Positions 8,600 to 19,959 of a stretch of DNA of 41,307 nt are shown here, one piece after another. This DNA comes from Chara braunii (taxonomy: Eukaryota; Streptophyta; Charophyceae; Charales; Characeae). The stretch covers positions 1,399,114 through 1,440,420 of the forward strand of contig BFEA01000044.1 of NCBI GenBank assembly GCA_003427395.1. Reading direction: 5' to 3'. The position numbers and the translations under genes are program-made. The notes under the pieces are model-generated. The model ran no database searches and was not told where the DNA came from. It was given only the letters and a program-made list of their open reading frames with translations. Positions within the stretch are counted from its first letter, which is position 1. Each line of letters begins with the position of its first letter.

Positions 8600-9950
8600 C
8601 GCTTTGGTGCTTCGTGGTCTGTGAGTCGGTGCTTTGTGGTATGTGCTTCTGTGTTCAACGTAAAGTCGGTGCTTAGTGCGTGGTGAATTCGGTGCCACGG
8701 AGCTTCTTCGATCGGTGCCTCGTGCGCATGGTTCGTGGACCAGTGATCCATGCTACGTGGTGCGCCGTGCTCTGTCCTCCGTGCTTCATGCTTTGGTGTG
8801 ATGTGGTACATGAGCTTGATACATGCTGTCACTCACTCTCTCTTACTCTCCTCTCCTCTCCCTCTCTCTCCTTTCTGCTATGTGGTGAATTTGGTGCATG
8901 GTGGTTTGATGGTGAATTCAGTGGTTGCTGCTTCGATGGTGAATTCGGTGCTTGGTGCTTGGTACTTGGGGGATTCAATCGGTGCTTGGTGCGACGTGGT
9001 ACATGAGCTTGATACATGCTGTAACTCTTTCTATTTCTCTCTCACTCTCCTCCTCTCCTCTTTTCTCCTCTTCTCTCCCTCTCTCTTCTCTCTGCTACAT
9101 GGTGAATTCGGTGCATGGTGGTCCGATTGGTGCATGGTTCTTGCGGATTCGATTGGTGCTTGGTGCAACGTGGTACACTCTCCTTGATACATGCGACACA
9201 GATTCAATCGGTGCTTGGTGCGACGTGGTAAATTTGGTGCATGGTGGTCGATCGGTTCTTCGTGGTTGGTGATTGGTGGTTCGATCTGTGCTTGGTACTC
9301 TCTCCGCCTCTCCCTCCCCCTCTCTGTTACGTGATGAATTTGATCGTTGCTTGGCGCATCGTGTGTGTTGAATTCGGTGCTTGGTGCGCGGTGAATTCAG
9401 TGCTTGGTGCGTGGTGAATTCGGTGCTTGGCGCGTGGTGATTTTGGTGCATGGTGGATTTGGTGCATGGTGGATTCGGTGCGTGGTTCTTCTTCTGTGCT
9501 TGGTGCGTGATGAATTCGGTGCTTGGTGCGTGATGAATTTGGTGCTTGGTGGTTGGTGGATTCAGTGTTTCGTTGTTCGTGGGTAGGTTCTCCAGGCCAC
9601 GTGGTGCTCCATGCTCCGTGCTTCATGCTTTGGTGTGATGTGGTACATGAGCTTGATACATGGTGTCACTCTCTCTCTCACTCTCCTCTCTCTCCCACAC
9701 TCCTCTCTCTCTCACTCTCCTCTCCTCTACCTCTCTCTTCTTTCTCCTACGCGGTACGTGAGCTTGGCGGTTCCAGGTCCTTCATTCTTTGTGAACTTGG
9801 TACTTCATGCTTCATGAATCGGTGCTCCGTGAATTGGTGAATTGGTGAATCGGTGGTTCGTGCGGTGATCGTGAGTTTGTGCGGTGATCGTGAGTTCGTG
9901 CGGTGATAGTGAGTTCGTGCTAAGTGCTTTGATGTGAGCTTCCACATGGA
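8600..9950 (+). repeat. GTGCTTGGTG minisatellite with higher-order units
   Basis: Short units such as GAATTCGGTGCTTGGTGCGT repeat through the region, most regularly at 9366-9560. A larger unit containing GTGGTACATGAGCTTGATAC plus a CT-rich block recurs at 8803, 8996 and 9640, with partial versions at 9170 and 9225. Many overlapping open frames exist in several frames on both strands, all made of the repeat; none is credible as a gene. Confidence 0.85.
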
Positions 9951-10189
9951 TTCCGGATACGTTGTTGATTGGAGGCTTCGCCAACATGGCTGACTCGAGT
10001 GCATGTTTCTGCCTCACCTCGGACCCACACCCAAACCCCTTCTTGGAAAACAAAAACAAAGTAGCCTTGCATTACGTCTCCTTTTTTGGGAAGGAGGTAG
10101 ATAATGTGGGAATGGAGGTCGCCGCAGTGAAGCGGGTCAGGCTATGGGGAGGAGCACTTCAATGCTAACCATCTCCGTTTCGAGCATGA
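9951..10189. other. No gene seen
   Basis: A short unique-looking interval between two satellite arrays. The small open frames lack recognisable motifs. Confidence 0.4.
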
Positions 10190-11605
10190 AGCAGATGAAG
10201 GGATGACGACGGGGAAACAGAGGGAAAAGGAGGGGAAAACGGAGGTGAACGGAGAGTAATGGTGGGAACGGGGGGAAATGGTAGGAAAATGGAGGGTAAC
10301 AGCGGGGAAATGGAGCAGAGGAAGGGACAGTAGGCAGGAGAACGGAGCGAAACGGTGGGGAAACAGAGGGAAACGGAAGGAAAATGGACAGAACCGATGG
10401 GAAAACGGAGGCAAACGGGGGGAAATGGCGGGAGAACGCAGGGAAATGGTGGGAAAATGGAGCAGAGGAAGGGGCAGTAGGCAGAAAAATGGAGCCGAAC
10501 GGTGGGCACAATGGAGGGAAACGCTGGGAAAATGGATGGAAACGTTGGAAAACTGGACAGAAATGGTGGAAAAACGGAGGTAAACGGAGGTAAACAGAGA
10601 GAAATTGTGGGAAAAGAGGGAAATGGTGGAAAAACGGGGGATGGCGGGGGGGAAACGAAAAGAACCGGCAGGGAAAATGGACACAATAAAAAACGGACGC
10701 AAATGGAATGGAAACTGATGCAAACAGAATGGAAAATGGATGCAAACGGAATGGAAAATGGAGGGAAATGGTGGGGAAAAGGGGAGGTGAATGACGGGGT
10801 AAACGGAGGAAAATGGTTGGAAAACTGAGGGAAATGTTGGGGAAACGGATCGAAATCGAGGAAAAACGGACAGAGACAGTGGAAACACGGAGGGAAATGG
10901 TGGGAAATGGAAAGAACTGGCAGGGGAAACTGACGCAAATGGAAAGGAAGACTGATGGAAACGGCGGGGAAAACAGGCGCACACAGAATGAAAAACGCAG
11001 GGAAAACGGGGGGTGGCGGGGAGGGGGGGGAGGGGGGGAGGGAAAAAAGAACCAGCAGGGAAAATGGACAAAAAGGAGCAGTACGTCGAATAGAGTTCGA
11101 TTTTAACCGAATGGAAAATGAACACGAACGAAATGGAAAACGGATGCAAACAGAACGGAAAACGGAGGGAAACAGCGGAGGAAAGGGGAGTTGAATGACA
11201 GGGTAAACAGAGGAGAATGGCTGGAAAATGGAGGAAAATGCTGGAAAAATGGATCGAAATGATGGGAAAATGGACGGAAACGGTGGAAACATAGAGGTAA
11301 ACGGAGAGAAATCGTCGGCAAACGGACAAAAATGGTGGGAAACGGAAAGCACCGACAGGGAAAACGGATGCAAATGGAAGCGAAAGCGGACGGAAACGGC
11401 GGGACGGACAGAAACGGTGGAAACACGGAGGAAAACGGAGAGAAATCGTGGGAATACAGAGAAAAATGGTGGGAAATGAAAAAGAACCGCCAGGGAAAAC
11501 TGGCGCAAATGGAAGGGAAAACGGATGGAAACGGCGGGGAAAACGGACGAAAACGAAATGGAAAACGCAGGGAAACGACGGGAAAAGTGGGAGGGGAAAA
11601 GTTGG
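10190..11605 (+). repeat. Purine-rich satellite (135-bp and 435-bp periods)
   Basis: The plus strand is almost all A and G, built from ~11-base variants of GGGAAATGGTGG and AAAACGGAGG. The landmark GAAC(C/T)GGCAGGG or close variants occurs at 10662, 10914, 11049, 11349 and 11484. The spacings 135, 300 and 135 show a 135-bp unit and a 435-bp higher-order duplication. The complementary strand therefore holds long Phe/Pro/Ser/Val frames (up to 501 codons), which are by-products of the repeat. The strand asymmetry is compatible with triplex or R-loop formation. Confidence 0.85.
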
Positions 11606-11616
11606 GGGGGAATAAC

Positions 11617-11894
11617 GGTGTGAGTGAAGAGTGTTTGTTAGGTACAAAAAAAAAAAAAAAAAGCAGCAAGTGAAGAGTATTTGTTAGTAAAAAATAGTCA
11701 AAAATGGAAGCGTTTGTTAGTATAAGCATTCGCGGTTGGCATTCCTATCATTTCAAGAACTGTAGGGGCCGCAAAAAGACAACAACGAGCCTTAGCTTAG
11801 TTGGTACACCCATGGATTGTGGAATTACAGACCCAACTTTGAATCCTGATCGGCCAATGCAATAAAATGATTCTAAATTACTTGGGGCCATAGC
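11617..11894 (+). mobile_element. tRNA-derived SINE-like repeat, copy 1
   Basis: A 278-bp unit that starts GGTGTGAGTGAAGAGTGTTT, carries an A-tract (11646-11662), and contains a tRNA-like module. The A box TAGCTTAGTTGG is at 11793-11804 and a B-box-like CTTTGAATCCT is at 11837-11847. The 44-base spacing is that of a tRNA gene. It is followed by AATGCAATAAAATGATTCT. Directly adjacent is a second copy in the same orientation. The folding is too degenerate for a functional tRNA. The boundaries are those of the repeat period, not proven insertion ends. Confidence 0.65.
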
Positions 11895-12170
11895 GGTGTG
11901 AGTGAAGAGTGTTCGTTAGTTACAAAAAAAAAAAAAAAAAAAAACCGAGTGAAGAGTGTTTGTTAGTAAAAATAAAAATAAAAATGGAAGTGTTTGTTAG
12001 TACAAGCATTTGTGGTTGACATTCCGATCATTTCAAGAACTGTGGGGGCCGCAAAAAAAAAAAAACCAATGAGCCTTAGCTCGGTTGGTACACCCATGGA
12101 TTAGAGACCCAATTTCGAATCTTGATCGGCATAGATAAATGCAATAAAAGGATTCTGAATTACTGCGGCT
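11895..12170 (+). mobile_element. tRNA-derived SINE-like repeat, copy 2
   Basis: The head-to-tail second copy of the 278-bp unit. The A box TAGCTCGGTTGG (12077-12088) is a good consensus match. The B-box-like TTTCGAATCTT is at 12113-12123, so about 8 bases have been lost between the boxes relative to copy 1. A longer A-tract is at 11924-11944 and an A12 tract at 12053-12065. Confidence 0.65.
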
Positions 12171-12285
12171 AGTCAAATGGATACTGATATCTCAGGACCG
12201 TCGCCCTTGCTTTTTTTTTCAAACAAAGATGAGTGAAAAACGATTAAGCGGAGAGGTAGTGAAAAAGTGGGGAGCATGATATCAT

Positions 12286-12311
12286 TGTGTGTGTGTGTGT
12301 GTGTGTGTGTG
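12286..12311 (+). repeat. (GT)13 microsatellite
   Basis: A TG/GT run immediately 5' of the integrase-tail remnant. Confidence 0.95.
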
Positions 12312-12319
12312 GAAGGCAT

Positions 12320-12735
12320 GCCACCTTTCTGATAGAGAGTCTCCTGAAGATCTGGCGGAGAAAGAATCTTGACAACAATCTGTCATTTGAGGAATTACTC
12401 GGCATCATAGCACGGCAGGTTAGTATCACCTAGGAGAGAATCTAGGAGGCAGCTAAGAAGGTGGCTGACAGTCGTGGAAATGACAAAGAGAGATGGGACA
12501 AACTTCCTCGTGTATGAGCCGAATCACTGAAAATCGGAGACGAGGAACTATTGTACGACTCATCCTTGGAAAAACAGCGGTCAAGGAAGTTTGACAAGCG
12601 ATGGCTGGGACCCTACAAATCAAACGTAGGGGAAATCATGTGGTTTACGAGCTTGAGGGAATAGATGGAACGCCAAGAAAGGACCGGGTTTCTGGGTCCA
12701 GGCTGAAAAAAATCAGGGTGAGACAAGAGGTGTAG
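12320..12735 (+). pseudogene. Ty3-like integrase C-terminal remnant
   Basis: The frame read from 12320 gives ATFLIESLLKIWRRKNLDNN, then several stops, then LKIGDEELLYDSSLEKQ and KFDKRWLGPYK. After a one-base frameshift it continues GNHVVYELEGIDGTPRKDRV and GSRLKKIRVRQEV to a TAG at 12733. The F-x-x-RW-GPY, Y-x-L-x-G and V-x-G-x-RLK pattern is typical of the region after the integrase core in Ty3/gypsy polyproteins. The catalytic core, reverse transcriptase and protease are absent upstream. Stops and the frameshift make it non-functional. Gag-like sequence follows downstream instead of an LTR. Confidence 0.7.
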
Positions 12736-12979
12736 TCAATGACATGTGTAATTAAATAGAAAAAGACTTATTGTCCTATGAACTTTGTATTGGCATTTCC
12801 TTGCAAATTTTCTATTGTTGTCTTGCTGCTTACATCTCCTTGCACCTGCCACCTTCTTTCTTTTTCTATGTGCAGGCATAATCATGTGGGATGAACAACC
12901 ATGTCACAAAAGGGGAGGATGGCGGGGATTTCCAGACCGATCTTTGGAAGGGAAGGACGGTAGAGAATGCAGCAAGTAA

Positions 12980-15078
12980 CAAGGAATTCAGAAGAGATGC
13001 CGATATACAAGAAGGGGGATAATCTGAGGATGTTGCTGAGGGAGTTTGAGGAGAGAGTGGGATCATCGAGCTGTGTTGGTCAGAGTGACCTGAGTGGGAG
13101 AATATAGGAGGGAGATAGTGAACATGGCAACACAATCCATGTGGTGGATGTCCTTCAAAGAAAAAATGTGGGTCAAGTATGGGGATCTCAAGAGGGATGA
13201 GATCGAGGATGACATCATTTTCGACGGTACAAACCTTGAGGATTTTGTAGACAGCATCAGTCTCTTTGCAGAGAAGGGAAAATAAGAGAAAAAAAAGAGG
13301 ATGAATCAAATGACGAGAAGGGTAATCGCCAAGGAATAAGAGACTGCAAAAGCGATTAAGGAAAAATGTGATACCTAGGGAAGTTTTCTTGGTAAAAAAT
13401 GAGAAAGACATATCCCCTAGTTGTGCAAAGACAGAAAAGAGACAGTTATTCCAAGAATAGGGATTGTGGATTGGAAGGAAGAGGAAGGATATTGAAAGAG
13501 AAGCTCAGCAGGAAGTCGATGAGGATGATGTGTCCCTCAAACAAATACTTTACAGACCAAGGAGAGTCCCTCAGGAAGGGAGTGGATCATCAAGTAAGGC
13601 AATAAAGATGCAGGAAAAAGATGCAGGAGAAAGAAAAATGCATCGAAGAAAGGCAGGGGAAGAGTATCATACCTCAAAGAGAGAAAGAGGAAGAGAAGAA
13701 GGCAGAGGAGAGAAAAGAAAAGGAGATGGGCAAGGAAAAAGTGGATGAGGCAAAACAAATGGAGGAAGAGACTATGGTGGCTGCATCAGATATGCCTCTT
13801 GCGGAAAAAGGATCAAGGAGGATGACCGAGGAGTATGAAACAAGGAGTGGAGGAACCAAGTGGTTGCATTACTAGAGAGGAGCGAGTTGTCAGCAAACGC
13901 CCCCTGGAGTATAAAACTCGAGAGAGTGTTGCTATTTGAGATAGTCATCAGTTCCAAGTTGGCTTCATACGTAAACAGGTTTGTAAGGCTACACAAAATG
14001 CTTCAAGACGATTGTGAGTGACTCCTTGAAGGAGGAACGAATGTGGCTGAGAAGTTGGGAAAGCTGGGAGAAGGAAAAAAGAGGGATGACGCGAGAAAAG
14101 GGTTGAAGATTTTGATGCACGAACTTCAAGACAAGCTGAGGGAGAAAACGGAGTTGATCGCTCAGGGGTTGGTAAATCACATCCCTGAAATTCTAAAAGA
14201 GATTTAGAGATTGAGGAAGAGGGAATAAAATAGGGATGTGCAAATGGAAAGGATGAAGAAGGAGGTGAAAAACTTGAAGACTGCAGTGAGAGAGGCAAGG
14301 GGTGAGCAAAAATAATTGAAGCAGAAAGTGGAGACATTAAATACTACTTTGGACAACAAAAGCAAGGAAGTGGAAAAAGAGAGAACCGAGAGAGAGAAAT
14401 TGGAAAAAGGTTAGTAAGTTGTATGAGAAAATCATTGTGCAGGGAGAAGAGATTGAATCTGAGATTAACAATAGGAAGAAAAAAAATAAAAAATAAGAGA
14501 AGTGGTAGAGAGAAGTGAAGTAAAAGATAAAAGAATTCAAGGTGGGCTGCAAGGGGAAGAAAGAGGCGACTCCTACCAAAATCATTGAGTGGAAGGGAGA
14601 GCAAAGGTTTGAGACCAAGAGTGTTACAAAAACGCTTATGACGCCAAGACTGGAAAGAGGGGAAAGTTCAGGTGGAGGTGGTGAAGGATTGTTGAGGTAA
14701 GCAAGGAGAAATGACAGTGAGTCTACGGTCGTCATCCATACCTTGACCAATGAAAACAATGAGCCGGCATCATCCAAGGGGGTAGGAGAATCCTCTCAGG
14801 TAGAACGCGAGACAAAAGGCAGTAGAAAAATACTGTGTTCTGAGATGTTGGGGTCAGAAGAAGTAAAGGATAAGATAAGGATGGCATATCAAATCCTTCC
14901 ACCACCTGCAAGAGGAACGAAGGAGGAGGAAAAAAGATTGTGTTGGTACTGTATGAAGGGGTTGCACTTGAGAGAAAATTGTCTGGGGTCCAAAATAAAG
15001 GAGGGAAAGAGGTTAGTGAGGTTTGACGAAAACAAAAAACTTATTGACATGGAGGGGAACTCTGTTATATTCAACTAA
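12980..15078 (+). pseudogene. Gag-like polyprotein remnant with CCHC knuckle
   Basis: A decayed coding region spread over several frames. It begins near 12996 with MPIYKKGDNLRMLLREFEER, a pattern seen in retrotransposon gag N-terminal domains. It continues as SFKEKMWVKYGDL and IIFDGTNLEDFVDSISLF (13094-13285), then charged Lys/Glu-rich sequence (13464-13875) and a coiled-coil-like part (about 14030-14400). The last intact frame, 14743-15078, carries a zinc knuckle CWYCMKGLHLRENC (C67, C70, H75, C80: C-x2-C-x4-H-x4-C) followed by LVRFDENKKLIDMEGN and a TAA. No protease or reverse transcriptase follows. Family knowledge supports a gag nucleocapsid-type role in RNA packaging; this copy has many stops and shifts and is inactive. 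Confidence 0.65.
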
Positions 15079-15706
15079 TGTTTTTTTCTCCTGAGTCATA
15101 TTTCGACTTTAGCTATGGCATATGTCGACAATAAACACTTTCACTTTCACAATTGAGTTGGTTCATTGTCTGGTTTTGATTGATGAAGTGTCTATCTTGA
15201 TGTGTGTGCAAACTGTGTTCTCAAGTCTTGAATTAGGATGCTCAGAAAAGCGCCTAAGTGTTCAAGAAAGATAATGACGTGTACAGTCTGAAAGTGTTTT
15301 GTATTGTTGGTCGGTCTTTTCTATGCTTTGTCTTATATGGTTACTCTTGAAGAAAACCGTAAAAAGAGGGTGTGAGAAAGACAAAATTTTGAGGCAGTTG
15401 AGAAACCCTGCGAGTCAGGGAAATGTATGTTATAAATGGAATGAATGTTTTTTCTGCCTTCTGCCAAGGCAAGGAGTTAAACAAATATTTTTTTAAATTT
15501 TTTTATGAATATTTTGGTTGACTTTTCTGTTGGTAAAAGATCCTCGAGACGTGTGTCTGTCCAGCCTGTGATCGAGGTCTGGGAAACACGGCTCGTAAGT
15601 GACTCTCACGATGCCTCTCGATCAGTGACAATATGCATGATAAAGCATTCTTATCGGTGAATTTTTTTCATATATACATTCAATTGGGTTCGTTCATCCA
15701 AACTGA

Positions 15707-15708
<2 letters not shown>
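15079..15708. other. AT-rich sequence, no gene
   Basis: The segment begins right after the gag remnant. No PBS, polypurine tract or LTR end is recognised, and no pol-like frame follows. Confidence 0.4.

Positions 15709-15758
<50 letters not shown>
15709..15758. repeat. (AT)25 microsatellite
   Basis: A perfect AT run of about 50 bases. Confidence 0.97.
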
Positions 15759-15761
<3 letters not shown>

Positions 15762-16159
15762 AAATTGTTTTTCATATATATTTTAAAATGATCATCAATC
15801 ATCCACTCTACGAAATCAGTTTGAGGGACTTAAAATTATCAAGCTTATGGTGGAAAATTGGCATCGCCGGGATGTAACTCCCAGCGTGGGCTGCTGACCA
15901 AGGATAATCAGTCAGCGGGTCTTTCGATTACGACTTGGAACTAAAACCGGAGGGGAGGGCCGGTCTCCTTGACGCCGTGAGCTTGAAATAAAAGACTTGT
16001 GAAATTCATATAAGTCCGACCCTGCAGCCAGGGCAGCCGAGAAGAACAAACTACCTACCATACTAAACAGTTGCAGTCGGTGTTGGCCTAAACTAACCCT
16101 CGAAAACAGGTCGAGGGTCTGTTACATCAACAAAGTCAGCCCTATACTCTACATATAGC

Positions 16160-16400
16160 AGGGTTGCTCCTATCTTAAGTGAATTAGGAGCTAGCCCAGT
16201 AGATACATATGTGAATTCATGTGTTAAAGATGCCGGGATTGAGTCCATATTGCCCTCAGGGCAAACTCTTTTTGGTGGAAAGTCCGGTAGACCCTGCTCT
16301 TTCAGAACTCCGTCCCGGCCTATCGGGGTTTGATCTCGTGAGCACTCAATCACGAGTTGAGTCAGTTATAATGAATAAAGGTTTCTGCTGTAGCAGAAAC
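16160..16400 (+). mobile_element. tRNA-derived SINE-like repeat B, copy 1
   Basis: Shares AGGAGCTAGCCCAGTAGATA and downstream blocks with the copy at 24.26 kb. A-box-like TAGCCCAGTAGA (16192-16203) and B-box-like GGATTGAGTCC (16236-16246) are spaced 44 bases, as in tRNA genes. It ends with a TCACGAGTTGAG block and an 8-bp perfect stem (16381-16388 with 16393-16400). The end points are approximate. Confidence 0.6.
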
Positions 16401-18110
16401 TCGATAGTTGCCCGCACTGGGAACCACAAAGTTAATTCAATTAGATTCTCTCTGTTTATTTTATTTTCTTTTTTATTTTATTTTATGATATGTTAAGACC
16501 AAGTTCCACCTGCTGCTTTAAATACTACCTATATAATAAGAAAAACTCGTTGGTAATGAAGAAAAAAAAAACGTACGGGCGCCTATCCCTAACTACGAAA
16601 CTCCTAGAACAACAAGGCGCTCTCTAGGTAACCGAACGAGTAGAAACGAGGAATGGATTTTCTACCGAGACAAGGAAAAAGGCACCGACGGACTAACCTT
16701 TTTTTGAATATCGCACTCTAACCCGTTTCGAGGTCTGATTCAGGACGGTAATCCGGTAATGAAAACCGACAAGATCGACGACCACGATCGCAACATGGAG
16801 GAGTGATGTAGCCAAGTGGAATGAGGGACTGAAGGAACGATAAAATTGTTGGTGCAAATGTGAGTGTGTACATGATATGGGCATGGTATAACAATAAAGG
16901 TGTACCAGGCGCAAATATACGAGTCAACACGCGCGATAGCAAAGGAGGACAAATGAGCTAACAACCATCGAATGAGAGAGGGGGCGAAATGAGATATCTA
17001 GTAAGGACGCTGGTACGAAGGCAAGCAAAGCGCAAACCAGCGAGTACGAGATTAAACGCTAAAAGAACGCGAGTGAAAGCGAGAGACAATAGGGAGGGGA
17101 GAAGACATCAACTAAGGAGGTGAAGGTTACAAGGAAAAAGAGAGAATGAATGGGAGCAGGATCGTGAAGGGGGAGAGGGGTGAACGCAATCTCAAGGAAG
17201 GGAGGAGAGAGATATAAATGGAAATACAGAGGGGGGAAGTGAATATTATGAGGAATGAAGCTATGAAAGGACAGACAACGAGAAAATGAGGAGGAGTACG
17301 TCAGGAGGACGAAGAACAACAACAGCGAGAAAAAGAGGAAACTCACTTGGTTCTCGACGTGGATATTTTTTTTCAAACGAGAGTTTTTGAAGTCTTGAGA
17401 TCAAGATTCTTACGACAAGATTGCTAGCACCGTGGATCACTCCTCGAAGGAAAATGTTTCGAGGTGAGTTCTTTTAAATTTTATTTTTCTTTTATTATAT
17501 TTTTAAATCGAAGTCGCGAGCGAGAAAAAGAAACAAGAGTCAAATCGCTATCTTGGATAGGCTTGAAGAAACAAATCACGGAATCGAAAGGTTTAAAAAC
17601 GTGGCGGGGCGACCTTCTTAAACTGAATACGGAATGCCCTTACGATACATGTACTAGACCAAGGTGATAACCCGTCTGTATTCTTTATCTTATTTTTTAC
17701 TACTATTATAAATGAGTAATGTTATTTATTCCTACTGCTATAATATCCTAACTTTGAGCTGCGAACGATTGATAAATTGATGAGAAAGAGCAGATGATAG
17801 GTACGTGAGATAGGCGAAAGAACAGGGGAGTAAAAGGAAGGCAAAAAAAGATGAAAACGGAGAAGGGAGAAGAAGGAAGGCAAAAATGGCGAAGGAGGCA
17901 ACGTATGAGTTATTGAGTAATCTCTCTCTGAAGGATTGCACAGCAATCTCCGACGTGATCGGCAGTCGCAACTGCCGGTATTTACGATACCATGGAAACG
18001 GCTTACGGATAGCCGCATTCACACTCGTTCACCCCCTTGCGATGTGTGGAGCCCGATCATCCGATTTTTGATCATTTACAGATGGACAGGGCTCATGATG
18101 ACATGCACAC
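16401..18110. other. No gene seen
   Basis: AT-rich and purine-rich intergenic DNA. The open frames are short and without recognised motifs on either strand. Confidence 0.4.
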
Positions 18111-18113
18111 AAA

Positions 18114-18155
18114 AGAAGAAGAAGAAGAAGAAGAAGAAGAAGAAGAAGAAGAAGA
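18114..18155 (+). repeat. (GAA)14 microsatellite beside gap
   Basis: GAA repeats continue as degenerate A/G-rich sequence to the gap at 18230. The far side of the gap resumes with A26 (18467-18492), so the gap lies inside low-complexity DNA. Confidence 0.95.
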
Positions 18156-18229
18156 AGGGAAAGAAGGAGAAGAGGAAGAAAAAGAAGATGGAGGAAGAAG
18201 AAGAAGAAGAAAAAAAAGAAAAAAAAAAA

Positions 18230-18466
18230 NNNNNNNNNNNNNNNNNNNNNNNNNNNNNNNNNNNNNNNNNNNNNNNNNNNNNNNNNNNNNNNNNNNNNNN
18301 NNNNNNNNNNNNNNNNNNNNNNNNNNNNNNNNNNNNNNNNNNNNNNNNNNNNNNNNNNNNNNNNNNNNNNNNNNNNNNNNNNNNNNNNNNNNNNNNNNNN
18401 NNNNNNNNNNNNNNNNNNNNNNNNNNNNNNNNNNNNNNNNNNNNNNNNNNNNNNNNNNNNNNNNNN
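18230..18466. other. Assembly gap (237 N)
   Basis: An unresolved run of N within an A/G-rich low-complexity tract. Frames crossing it are artefacts. Confidence 1.
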
Positions 18467-18492
18467 AAAAAAAAAAAAAAAAAAAAAAAAAA

Positions 18493-19663
18493 TGATGATG
18501 AAAGAGAACGAGTAAGTCGTTGAACGCTCATTGAGATACTCTATCAATAAGTAGACAAAAGTGAATTGATCTACCACTAAAACGTGGAAGAATACATTTT
18601 TACTTGTATGTGTATGGGTGTTAGCGAGGGCGTATGACTGTGTATGTGTGTGTGTGAGAAGATGTGGGAAAGAACATGAAGGACTCTGATCGTGTGGCTG
18701 ACCACAAAAAATTCACGAAATCGAATGAATCTATGGTTCGAACATGGAAATATACACTATCGCACTTGCGTATATGTTGCGGGGGCCCTACGCAGCTTCC
18801 GTCGATAAGATGAGCAAAATCGGATGAATTCTCCGCACGCTTGGTTGCTCACATGTGTGTGTGTATGTGTATGTGTGTGTGTGTGTGTATGTGAGAAAGA
18901 GAGAAGGAGAAGGAATGGACAAGGGAGAGAACGTTGGAAAGGGACTCACCTCAGTCATGACCATCACCACCTACAAACAACCATCTTCTTTTTTTCAGTA
19001 TTTTCTTGGTTGTTGCCATCGCTGGACAACTATCTCCTTCGTCATCATGATCGTCTTTCATATAACTCAGTGATCGTCTTCAAAATGCAAGTCTTAGCAC
19101 AGTCATCCTCAACATATGAACGTGACCGTCCTTTACGTATTGTAGTGATCGCTTTCGTGGTCATCACTTCTTAAAAATCGGGTTCATTTTTCTTTAATGT
19201 GACGACCGTATGAACATAGTTAAGTTTTCAGCCAGGTGCAGTCTATGAAAGGGTGCCTGTGGGGATCGATATTGAGAGAAAGAGAGAGCCCTTGACTCTG
19301 TGTATGCATAAGGGTCTGCGTTGCGTACTTTTAATTGGGGTACTCCGGGGTGACGGGTACACACACAGACAGGGAGAAAAAAAAAGAGGTAGAAAGGCAG
19401 ATTGAGAGAGAAGGAGAGGAGATAGGAAACAAAGGAGAAGATGGGGAGAAAAAAACAGCCACTAGTACTACGGACATATCGACAACGATTCTGACAATGA
19501 CAACAAATATAAAGAAGTAGGGACTATCGTCCTCTGTCTATTAGGTTCTCGCCTGAGTTGAGTTCTTGGTGTTGTCGGCAACAGCAGGTGCATGCGGAGG
19601 TCAGTGGTTCTTTTTTGTGAGCACTGATGTTCGGGGGGGGGGTATTGACGTCTCGCAATCCTA
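18493..19663. other. No gene; (GT)n at about 18853-18892
   Basis: Contains an interrupted GT/GTAT microsatellite and short low-complexity G/A tracts near 19377-19455. No protein similarity was recognised. Confidence 0.45.
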
Positions 19664-19959
19664 AACTGACATTTCGTTAAAACTGACATTTTTTTCTAAT
19701 TTCATGAAATTGAACGTACCAAAAAACAACATTTTTTTGTGTTTTTTAATCCCCATGATGCCGGATGATCCGATCATCGGGTGTCGTGGCGACTCCCGAT
19801 GATCTGACCATCGGATGTATGTTAACGGTACTTTACGTTGAGGTACATCAGATGAACAAAGTGAGATATCCACTTTCTCAGCCGATGGGCAACAAAATTT
19901 TGACCAAGTCCACTTTCGTGAATTTAGAAAAAAATGTCAGTTTTAACGAAATGTCAGTT
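19664..19959. mobile_element. 296-bp MITE with ~49-bp terminal inverted repeats
   Basis: The ends begin AACTGACATTTCGTTAAAAC and are identical over 36 bases, then match to about 49 with three differences. Each end holds AACTGACATT twice. Flanks CCTA (19660-19663 and 19960-19963) form a 4-bp direct repeat. The centre has a perfect 10-bp stem (19772-19781 with 19795-19804). There is no transposase, so it is a non-autonomous foldback element. The superfamily is not assigned because a 4-bp target repeat is not diagnostic. Confidence 0.85.

Noticed and set aside
8680-9626. Multiple 100-145-codon frames on both strands
   Set aside because: All are made of the GTGCTTGGTG minisatellite, with repeats in each frame and no domain.
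10142-11647. Long minus-strand frames (up to 501 codons) rich in Phe, Pro, Ser
   Set aside because: They are translations of a purine/pyrimidine satellite. Several overlapping frames are equally open, so openness reflects base composition.
11780-12130. Functional tRNA genes
   Set aside because: The boxes fit, but the T and acceptor stems do not pair, and the modules lie inside a larger repeat.
18036-18577. Frames of Lys/Glu or Phe/Leu crossing the N run
   Set aside because: Products of GAA and A-tracts plus the assembly gap.
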